A stretch of 64,000 nucleotides of DNA. Source: Craterostigma plantagineum (lineage: Eukaryota > Streptophyta > Magnoliopsida > Lamiales > Linderniaceae). A program made the translations under genes and the position numbers. The DNA lies in contig JAPQWV010000482.1 of the NCBI GenBank assembly GCA_027422505.1, positions 124,001 through 188,000 on the forward strand, given 5' to 3'. How positions within the stretch are numbered: position 1 is the first letter of the stretch; the number at the start of each line of letters is the position of its first letter. The notes below the pieces were generated by a model. That model was not told where the DNA came from. It saw nothing but the letters and a program-made list of their open reading frames with translations, and searched no databases. Of this stretch, positions 9,766 through 18,514 are shown in pieces.

Positions 9766-12540
9766 ATGACTAACAAAGATCAAGGTACACTTGATGCGCT
9801 TGAGGCGGCTGCAATCCAAAGGGACGTCGCTCGCATCGAACTACACACGCGTACCTATGTCCCACCACCCGAGCAGATCTTCCCAATAAGTCAATGGGCG
9901 GCCTTGATTCCCAACAACTACATGGTTGACTTGAACAGTTTTCGGTGCGATGCCCCCGTCATTATAGAAATCCTCAAAGGGCACCCACTTCGCCACGCCC
10001 TCACTCATGGCGAGCCAGAAGCACAAGTGTATCTTCAACAATTCTGGCATACGTTGCAAATAGCTGGACCACTCCATCTTGCTAAAACATTATCCGCTAA
10101 AATAGATCAAGAAACGGTGGTCCTCACCCGCAAGATAGTCCAAGAAGTGCTTCAACTCCCAGTCTACTCACCGTACGATCCACTACCGACACACGAACAA
10201 CTCATTGAAGACATTGACAGACTAGGCTATCAACCAGATAACAAGAAGAAGAAGGGCCCACTTGTCCTCAGTGAAGTCACCACTCGCAATCTACGTCAAC
10301 CCTGGCGAACACTGTACTTGCTGGTGAACAAATGCATGTCAGGGAAGCATGCTGGTCAGGACCGCGGAAACTTTCAAATCCTCACCGGCATCGCCCACAA
10401 CCGCAAGTACAACTACGCCGATATCATCTGGATGGATCTCGTCTCAATGATCCAACGTCGCGACCGGGAAGTCGCCAAGGGAGTCACAAACCGCTTCGTC
10501 CCTTACATGCGGTGGCTCCCAGCTCTCATCAAACATTTCCGCCTGCACTCAACCAACATTCGCATCCGGCCAGCAGCGGAACACTTCCTCATCCCCACTG
10601 TCGAGAAGTTCGCCAAGAAAAACACTCCGGCGAAGGATCGACACGCAATGATAATTCCGGACGAAGTTCTCGCCTACGCAGACCAGTCAAATCCGCATGT
10701 CCGAGAATGTCGCACCACAACCGCCACATTCCGCGAAAGCCCCCGACCTCTATCCACTGTTCCTACGGCGCAGGTCAACCCCACTGCTCCTATCCCCGGA
10801 ACTAGCCAAAACCCCACCACCACCTCCAAAAAGTCATCGAGTCGCGCCGTATCCTCTTCCACCCGCGTTCCGAAAAAACGGTCGCATGAGGATGACGTAA
10901 GCCGCCCCACGGAGCGTCGATCGAAACAAAAATACGATCGACCTCCTCAGCCACAGATAAGCCGAGCCGAACCAATAGGTACAGGAGGTGATGTGTTCAC
11001 CTCCCGAGTAGAAGACGTGGCATCTGGCTCAACCACGCAAACGACCCCACCAACCCACTTATCTTCCTCTCTACAGGAAGGTACTTCATTCCACGAGGAG
11101 CCACGTATACCATCGACATCCCACTTGGAGATGGTCGTTGTTGAAACAAGCAGTCCCTCGCCTCAGACTGCATTCTCTTCATGCACATCGAGTATAGTGC
11201 CCTCACTCCCAATAGTTTCACACGTTTCTAGGACACATACACCTTCTACCGCACCACAGAGTCTTCGTGACTCTGTCAGAACGCTCGATGACGTCTCTGT
11301 GACTGATAGCGGAAGACCTAGCACGGCCAACATCACAACAATCGTGAGCCTAGGCCATCATTCGATTGAGTCTGTCTCATCGATGATGCCAACGGGAAGT
11401 CTGAGTGACCCCGTCTTTTCCCGTCCTGTGCAAACGGGCGGCCGATCGGCTATCTTCTCCGATTCGGTGACAGTTGGATTTCTTCGTGATTCCAACTTGT
11501 TAAACTTACCCCAGTTCGTGACTGAGACCGCGTTAGAGACTCGTCTTCAAGAGTTTGCAAAGACTCTTGAGGCGTCTATCCTCGATAAAGTCTACGCGCG
11601 TCTCGATGCATCCACCGTCGACAAAGGCAAAGGTGTGGCCCCGGAGACGCCACCACCCATGCAACATACGGACGCAGACACTGTTCTCTCCTCCATTTCT
11701 GCCAAGGAGCTCTTCTACATCCTCAGAGCCCGATTCGAATCCATGACGGAACTTGACGAGGAGGAACGGCAAATGAAGGCCATTATAACTCAACCGATGA
11801 CCTGCCGTGCTCAAGGCGAATCTAGCAGGATTAGGCGCGACGATCAAGACGATGATCAAGATCGCCGCGAGGGGGAGAATAGGCAACTGGGCTCACAATC
11901 CCAAGGACTCATGCAATCGACGCCGCCCTCCTCCTCTGGACCTGAAACGACGCTCGCAACAGAAACCTCACACCCCACTAGCCAAAAATCCCACCTTGTT
12001 TACCCTGAGCCACTAACCAAATCACCCTCACCACCATCCATAACCGTCTCCGAAACTCTAATCGTCACATCGACATTAGAGACCACCTCCACACAGTGTC
12101 CACCCACCATCTCGGAACCTCTAACTGTCACATCGACGTTAGAGGCCACCACCACATCTACACCACCCGTCACCCAAATCATCCTCGCCAAAACCATTAC
12201 CTCAACCGAACAACCAGAATCTCCACCACAACCATCCTCACAATCCGCAAACTCCTCCGACGCAACACCCTCGCCACCACATAGCCATACCCCTCTCGAT
12301 TCCAATCTGGCCTCCGAGGACGTCTACTGCGCACAAAACGAGATCGAGGCCTACATCTTCAACGATGAATGGCTGTACACACCCGCCGATGCAGTAGCAG
12401 CCAGGAAGTTGGTGGAAAACGCTCGACGTCTGCTAATGGAAGCCTCGCTCACGCTGATCAACACCGCAGACGACGAGAACGGAGAGGAGTACGACGCTGA
12501 ACCTGCCGAGCTCGAGAACATCCTACAATTCCAAGCGTAG
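9766..12540 (+). CDS. Element B aORF: extra protein between pol and 3' LTR, 924 codons, function unknown
   Basis: The longest intact frame in the window. The N-terminal domain (about residues 1-310) has the blocks LNSFRCDAPVIIEILKGHP, VYLQQFWHTLQ, LSAKID, PWRTLYLLVNKCMSGKHAG and PYMRWLPALIKHF, all shared with the aORFs of elements A, C and G. It is followed by about 400 residues rich in Ser, Thr and Pro, with short shared motifs (SGRPSTANIT, RPVQTGG, KGKGVAPE, LFYILRARFESM), and a charged RIRRDDQDDDQDRREGENR patch. Near residue 860 the block YIFNDEWLYTPAD starts a second conserved domain that continues past the TAG at 12538-12540 in the same frame. I see no signal peptide, membrane helix or enzyme motif. 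Its position recalls the env-like ORF of SIRE1, but a membrane role is not supported. Related proteins are, from memory, common in asterid genome annotations. The function is unknown. Confidence 0.8.
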   Translation: MTNKDQGTLDALEAAAIQRDVARIELHTRTYVPPPEQIFPISQWAALIPNNYMVDLNSFRCDAPVIIEILKGHPLRHALTHGEPEAQVYLQQFWHTLQIAGPLHLAKTLSAKIDQETVVLTRKIVQEVLQLPVYSPYDPLPTHEQLIEDIDRLGYQPDNKKKKGPLVLSEVTTRNLRQPWRTLYLLVNKCMSGKHAGQDRGNFQILTGIAHNRKYNYADIIWMDLVSMIQRRDREVAKGVTNRFVPYMRWLPALIKHFRLHSTNIRIRPAAEHFLIPTVEKFAKKNTPAKDRHAMIIPDEVLAYADQSNPHVRECRTTTATFRESPRPLSTVPTAQVNPTAPIPGTSQNPTTTSKKSSSRAVSSSTRVPKKRSHEDDVSRPTERRSKQKYDRPPQPQISRAEPIGTGGDVFTSRVEDVASGSTTQTTPPTHLSSSLQEGTSFHEEPRIPSTSHLEMVVVETSSPSPQTAFSSCTSSIVPSLPIVSHVSRTHTPSTAPQSLRDSVRTLDDVSVTDSGRPSTANITTIVSLGHHSIESVSSMMPTGSLSDPVFSRPVQTGGRSAIFSDSVTVGFLRDSNLLNLPQFVTETALETRLQEFAKTLEASILDKVYARLDASTVDKGKGVAPETPPPMQHTDADTVLSSISAKELFYILRARFESMTELDEEERQMKAIITQPMTCRAQGESSRIRRDDQDDDQDRREGENRQLGSQSQGLMQSTPPSSSGPETTLATETSHPTSQKSHLVYPEPLTKSPSPPSITVSETLIVTSTLETTSTQCPPTISEPLTVTSTLEATTTSTPPVTQIILAKTITSTEQPESPPQPSSQSANSSDATPSPPHSHTPLDSNLASEDVYCAQNEIEAYIFNDEWLYTPADAVAARKLVENARRLLMEASLTLINTADDENGEEYDAEPAELENILQFQA

Positions 12541-13470
12541 CAAACTGAGGCTCCTGCTGCTCAAACGGATGTGCCCACGGTGGATATACTGGAAGCACCG
12601 TGGGAAAACAAAAAGATCACCCCGCCGTTTCAAGAAGAGTTCAGGAAGAGGATCTGGCGGCGCAAGGAGCAGATCATCACAACCTTCGACGAATATGAGC
12701 TGATGAACATCCAAAATTGGAGCGAGGAAAAGAAGAAGCTCTATCGATGGAGCCTTCTTTGCAACAAGTGCACAAAGAGGACGCTATCCGATGAGGAAAA
12801 CATCGCTCTGGAAATGAATCGGGCCCCCATCTGCAAAGTCACTGACCACCGCCAAGAGTCGAAAGGACCTGTCCACTACCCAGTCTTCACAGTAATGAGG
12901 CAGGATGAGAGCTACAGTGAAGTCAGTGAGGCGGACTTCAAGTTTCTGCGCCTGGGTGACCTATACAGCATGCTGGAATCCATGAAACAGTTCAGACTCG
13001 TCCTCAGAAGTTCTGGACATCTCGTACGTGCTGAACCGGTCACCATGGGATATGTGGCTCTCAAGCGCCACATGCTCCGACAGGTCAGATTCTTCGCCAC
13101 CCACGATCTGCAGATGGCGGTGGAACACAACCTGAAGAAGGTGAATCTGACTCGCCCATCTTTCAAGAACGCGGACGACTACCGAGAAGGCGATGTGATC
13201 GACGGAGACGATCCGGCGGTCGCCTACTAGAACTCCAAGGGAAAGATGAGGCTGTTGCGCTGCTCCGAAGTGGCAAAGTTCTCGGATGGGACGCTCACCA
13301 TCACCCAAGACAAACTCATGAGGATTTGCTGCATCTTTTCGGAAGAAGATCCTCTCTGCCGATCCAAGTTCGCGAAGCTCATTGATGCTATAGCTGATCG
13401 AATGGTCCTTCGAAGGAATCTCCGCGCCTTCGAGTTCAAGCTAGGACTTCGCGAAACACTTACACGCTAA
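12541..13470 (+). pseudogene. Element B aORF C-terminal domain, downstream of in-frame TAG
   Basis: This continues the same frame as 9766-12540. It contains APWENKKITPPFQEEFRKRIW, MNIQNWSEEKKKLYRW, YVALKRHMLRQVRFFATHD and LQMAVEHNLKKVNL, then a second in-frame TAG at 13228-13230 and finally SEVAKFSDGTLTITQDKL and RRNLRAFEFKLGLRETLTR. Elements A, C and G carry the same blocks, so this is the C-terminal domain of one large protein rather than a separate gene. The first stop reads TAG CAA, which is part of the known leaky context UAG CAR YYA, but the third codon does not match. The second stop sits where element G has Ile. Polypurine tract and LTR follow within 60 bp. Confidence 0.75.
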
Positions 13471-13516
13471 TCCACCATCCCAACGCCCAAGATCCAAGAC
13501 TCCCAACAATTGACAG

Positions 13517-13528
13517 AAATGGGGAGAT
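13517..13528 (+). other. Polypurine tract of element B
   Basis: AAATGGGGAGAT immediately precedes the 3' LTR and primes plus-strand DNA synthesis in this class of element. Confidence 0.85.
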
Positions 13529-13826
13529 TGTTAGGATATTTAGTGATTGTGTCAATAGTTTAAGTCTTGGGATTTATATTGTAATTATCCTTTTAGCTTG
13601 GGCTTTGGACGTGAATGTAATTATTTTAATTTTTGGTGTATGGGCCTTAATATACCTAGGGTTAATGTGGTATATAAGGTTTTACCAACACTATTTGAAA
13701 GGTAATCAAAGATCAAAAGGCTAACCCTAGTTTTCACACACTACACACACTACAAGGTGAGAAATTCTCCTTTTTCATTCCATCAAAGCCTCTTTGATTC
13801 CTTGTTTGGTGCATTCGGGACCAACA
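13529..13826 (+). repeat. Element B 3' LTR
   Basis: 298 bp, equal in length to 1082-1379, with about five base differences by eye (for example GAGATATTC versus GAGAAATTC). It ends CCAACA and is followed by the target duplication AAGTT. Confidence 0.95.
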
Positions 13827-14690
13827 AAGTTTGAGATGAGTCACATGGGAGAGATGCAGTTCTTCTTAGGACTACAAGTCAGGCAACTCGAAGATGGGAT
13901 TTTCATCAGTCAGACAAAATACATCAAGGATATTCTGAAGAAATTCCATCAAGATCAGAGCAAGCCTCTCAGCACTCCTATGTCACCAAGCTGCAAGTTG
14001 GATGCTGATCCCTCTGGAAAATCGGTCGACATCACGCTGTATCGCAGCATCATTGGATCTCTTCTCTACCTCACCTCAAGCCGGCCGGATATCATGTTTG
14101 CCACCTGTTTATGTGCCCGTTTTCAAGCCGATCCCAGAGAATCCCATATGCTCGCGGTTAAAAGGATTCGACGTTACCTTAAGGGCACTTCTACCCTTGG
14201 ACTATGGTATCCAAAGGGTACGAATTTCAAACTTATCGGCTATACTGACGCTGATTATGCAGGTTGCCGAATGGACAAGAAAAGCACGTCCGGTGGCGCT
14301 TAATTTCTAGGCGAAAAGCTGGTCTGCTGGTCATCCAAAAAGCAGAATTGTGTGTCAACTTCGACGGCCAAAGCGGAATATGTGGCTGCCGCTAGTTGTT
14401 GCTCCCAGATGCTGCGGATGCGGACTCAGCTTCGCGACTATGGGTACAATTTAAATAATATACCCATATATAGTTATAGTCAAAGTGCCATCGCTATCAC
14501 TTGCAATCCTGTTCATCACTCACGCACAAAACACATAGACATTAGATATCACTTTATCAAAGATTATGTATAAAAGGGCACAATAGATATGTATTTCGTG
14601 AACATGGAGTACCAACTAGCTGACATTTTCACCAAGGCATTGGATAAAAACGATTTCAATTCATATCGGAAAATTAGGCATGTTGAATCT
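13827..14690 (+). pseudogene. Element A pol fragment: RT C-terminal part and RNase H
   Basis: This resumes the A Pol directly after the B insertion: FEMSHMGEMQFFLGLQVRQLE, then GIFISQTKYIKDILKKF, then RPDIMFATCLCARFQADP. RNase H follows with ADYAGCRMDKKSTSGGA, an in-frame TAA at about 14302, WSSKKQNCVSTSTAKAEYVA and NPVHHSRTKHIDIRYHFIK. A further stop is present near 14572, and the frame is lost at the LDKNDF segment near 14645. The copy is clearly dead. The first five bases are the target duplication. Confidence 0.9.
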
Positions 14691-16482
14691 TCTGTAATAT
14701 GTGCTTTACCTGATCTTCTGTGCTACTAAATGTTCTATGCTATGTGTTTTCTTTGCTTATTTGCTCTATCTTGCGTGAAATAGATAATTTTTTTTTAAAA
14801 AAATCAACAACATTATAAATATATATAATTTTCGGGGATGACGAAATCCTTTAGGATGCTTTAATCTAAAGTCACTTAGAATTTTACCACGACATGCGAT
14901 CGATTTAATTGCTTCATTTTGTCAGTCTAAGTCGCATTCTTGTGTCTAAAGGTCATTAGGTTGCTCCACTAGACACAAAATCACTATACATATGTGAGGA
15001 TTCTAGCCTTGTTATTTTCCTTTCTTTGGATCTATTTCTCGAGTGAGTCACACATCGATTACTTGTCTTAACTAGTGATACTTGGCTTCATACTCACCTT
15101 GCCTTAGATCGTTAGGAAAATGATAAGGGTGCTTAGGTTATTCCTCACTCGGCCATATAAAATTTTTCCCTCACATTATCCCTTAGTCATCCACTTTGAG
15201 CCATCTCCGATGTCCTTTTCTTCCTTTGAATCTCATTCCTAGCCTTCAACCGTATTCTATACTCTTCGGATGGTTGTTCAAACAAGAAAAGGAGGGGGAC
15301 AAAACAAAAGAAAAGGGGGATGATGACTAAAGAAGGCATTGCTCAACGCGCAAAAATCAGACCAAAGGAACCTGCCTTCCGACTATCTCTTAGAAGGTGG
15401 CATGGATCCTGCTGTGAACTTCTCCAACGATAATCTCATACGCTCGTCAGAACGGCTGGAAAGAGGAGCACCACGAAGTGAACACGATAATCCGGTCTTA
15501 TATCGGGAAACGAGAAGAGGAGGGCAGCCTTTGGTACGAGTTCCATAACCGTGAACTTTTCCAAAAAGATAATCTCTGAAACCTCTCTAGGGATTAAGAG
15601 AAGAGGAGCACGGTATCGGCTCGAGAACCAACAAGAAGAACTTCGCCTATGATAATCTCCTATAGCCTCGTGAAGCGGAGCTTCAGCTTGAGCATATCAT
15701 AAAAAGGGATGGTTCTTAAAAGAAAAAGAGGGAGAAAAGATTGAAAAAAAAGAAAGACGCCGAAAAAAAAGGAGACGGACGTAGAAATGGAAGATGGCGA
15801 AGAGATAAACTCACTTTCCTCTAAATTCGTTCCCTTCTTAGTCCCAAACTATAACCCTTACAACCCTTTGATTCCAATCGACGGTCTCTCGCTTCGGTAA
15901 AATGATTAAAAATGCCTCGATCACAGGTAAATTGACTTAAAATTGCTTGTGATGACTTGAGTGATATAAATATAAAAATACCAAGTTAGAAATAATTGAG
16001 TGCAATAGCGAACCGAGCGAGAGTTGTCGAAAAGGACCAGTCTATGAACTTAGGACTTTAGTTTGACGACATGACTTGACGGCATTTTCTTCTTTCAAAT
16101 GTCTCTTAAAATTTTAGGTGTGACGATTGATCGAAGCAAAATAAATTGACCCCATACTATAATAATAGTAATATACCAAAAAAAATAGTGAAAGGAAAAA
16201 TTTTGCACATTCTGACATGAAATATTATGTTTGATATGCGTTGAATTGAATAAATGCGAATTTATTTTGTTATCGCACATTCTAAATGTAATTTTAGATT
16301 GCATTGGTACTGAATTGTTTAAATGCGATAAATTTTTCATTGCTCTTACCCTCACACAATATCTTAAGTACATGTTTTTGGGGACCATGTATATGTGCTT
16401 ACTGGGTAAAGTTGTGTGTTATATGCTCGTGACTTGAATTGATTTCATATGCTTGCATGTTTAGTCAATTCTTGCGTATTAT

Positions 16483-16781
16483 TTGAGGGGGAGCAAATAT
16501 AAAAATCGTGCATTAGCTCCAAATATTTTTGCCGTTTTTCTCTAAGTATTTCAGATTTCTTCAAACAAAATAAAAGAGTGAGACGTCGACATTACAAGAC
16601 ACGGAGCTATTGTCACAGACCAAATATTTCAAAGGAAAACATGCCAAAAATAATTGTTGATCTATTATTTCTAACGTTATTTCTCTAAGTGGTACAGATT
16701 TTTTTGTGCCAGGGGAGCTAGACGTTACTACACAGAAAATCCAGGGAGTTAATTGCATTTATTTTAATTCTGAGGGGGAGC
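16483..16781 (+). repeat. Three internal polypurine-like motifs in the element A spacer
   Basis: GAGGGGGAGC (about 16485-16494), AGGGGAGCTA (16711-16720) and GAGGGGGAGC (16772-16781) lie far upstream of the true polypurine tract at 21496-21507. The placement after pol parallels elements B and G. Confidence 0.5.
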
Positions 16782-18497
16782 TTTACAATGAGGTTTTATT
16801 TGAAATAGGGATCAATCTGAAAATTTTAGAAGTACTTACAATCGAGAAATTGGATATAAGAATTAACTCGCAATCATATGTTTGTCGATCGTAGACAGGG
16901 TTGGGAACGATTTTGATTGGCCGCGATAATTTGCGATCGAGAAATTGAATTGAAGAGAAATTTTCGAATCAATATTTCTTGAGCGCAAATAGTAATGGGC
17001 CTGATCCATTTAGTCGCAAAACGTCCAATCGCAAACCCAACATTGACTTACAGCGAGTTAATAAAAGTTCACTTTTTGTCAGTCGAAAAACTTTATCTCA
17101 CGGAAACCTAAATCGCAATAATTTCTCTCTCGAAAAACTTTCACAGACAGTTCAAATCTCTCACAAATCTTTCGATTTTCAATATCGAATTGTCTGTTTA
17201 AGGTAGAAATGAGATTCATTTGACATTTGCGTGCGATTTAACTCCATTAGCATCTACATTTTATTGTTTTCGCATGATTAGGATTAGATTCTCGACTGTT
17301 CTTCAAACTGAGAAAACCGTATGCTATTTTATAGTGATTTAGGCATGTTTACGAGTTTAATCTGGGTTAATGCCTGCACTTAAGATAGTTTCGATGTTTT
17401 CTATGAATCTGGTAGTTTAAACTTTCGAAATATGTGCATCTTAGACCACTAAGTTGAGTTTTGAAGGAAACTGGGTATTTGAATGTTTGAAGCCATCGAA
17501 GAACTTTGTCGATCGCAAAGAGTCATAATTGAATTCCGATTCAATTGAGATACTGTTTGTATCGAATTAGTTTTAGATCGCTAAATTCTGACTTAGTCGC
17601 TAAGAAAGAATATTTTGACCGAAAAATCACTTACCGTCGAGAAATCTAATTAGGATTTTCTGCGAGTGAAAAATTTAAGCGCTGAATAGACAATTTAGAT
17701 GCAAATTAGATCGAGCTTAAAACTTACTATCGAAAAATAGAATTTTCTATTTCATTTTATTTCGGTCGCAAAAATTTTGCAGCGAAAAATTAATTTTTCA
17801 ACGCATAATTTTTCGATCGTAAAATTCGTCGCTTAGGATTTAATTTATCGAAACATTTCTCGACGATTGACTTAGTTTTTCGTTGACTAATTTATCGATA
17901 GAAAAATATCGCAGCGAAAATTTTACTTAGGATCGAAAATCACGTACCGCTCGACAAATTTCAAATCGAAAAATTTTATTCAATCGAGGAAAATTTTTCG
18001 ATAGTAAGTTTACCTGAGAAATAATTTCTCGATCGTAAACTTACGCGGAATTTTTCTCGATCGTAAAATTGATCGGCTACAGTCTCACGATTCCAACTTC
18101 AACACTTAGAAGATTTTTTTCTAAGTCTTTTACACTGTAGCAAATATTAGCGAGTAAAATTTTCTCGATCACAAAATTAAACGGAGTTATTTCAATTGAA
18201 ATCAATGCATAGGAAATCAATTTGAAAGCCAAATTTATCGAGCGAAAAATATCTCGGCATGAACAGTGACATTTACCGCGATCAAATACTTAGAAAAATT
18301 TCGAAATTTTCACGCGTTATATGTTTAATTTGAAATTACAATCATGCCATTACATTTTTATCAATCAGCCTATATGCATAGTACACGATTTCAAATCAAA
18401 ATTCATCAAACATGTCATGACTTGATACAATATTATAGTTTGATGAAATTAAGTCAATTTTCGACTAAAATTAAATTTTGAACTAATGAACTTTTTA

Positions 18498-18514
18498 TAT
18501 TTTTTATGCTTCAG
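18498..18514 (+). promoter_or_regulatory. Splice-acceptor-like sequence at the start of element A aORF
   Basis: TATTTTTTATGCTTCAG ends exactly one base before the aORF ATG at 18515. The T-rich tract followed by CAG fits a plant 3' splice site. Element G has an equivalent TTATCTTGCAG at its aORF. Confidence 0.45.

Larger units (their letters stand above)
1082..13826 (+). mobile_element. Element B: complete 12.7-kb SIRE-type copia retrotransposon with extra ORF
   Basis: A structurally complete family 2 element inserted in the RT of element A. It has two 298-bp LTRs that differ at about five positions by eye (about 98% identity), a tRNA-iMet primer site, gag, pol, a 2-kb spacer, an aORF of about 3.7 kb and a polypurine tract. 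At 12,745 bp it is longer than typical SIRE elements although its LTRs are short, and the extra length is the spacer plus aORF. High LTR identity makes it one of the youngest insertions here, yet gag and pol already carry several lesions. The aORF is the best-preserved gene. Confidence 0.95.
14691..18514 (+). other. Element A pol-aORF spacer
   Basis: 3.8 kb with no supported gene. 14700-15300 is mixed sequence without recognisable homology. 15280-15830 is strongly purine-rich (AAAAGGGGG and GGAGGGGGAC runs) and repeats GATAATCTC-like words at irregular spacing. 16480-16785 has three AGGGGGAGC-like motifs. From about 17000 to 18310 it is dense in TCGAAAAATT, CTCGATCG and similar words, matching in style the spacers of B and G and the leaders of C and F. 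Short open frames here look accidental. Confidence 0.65.

Noticed and set aside
15280..15830. A gene in the purine-rich part of the A spacer
   Set aside because: The only open frame is 69 codons, with no similarity to anything else here. Composition is skewed to A and G runs.
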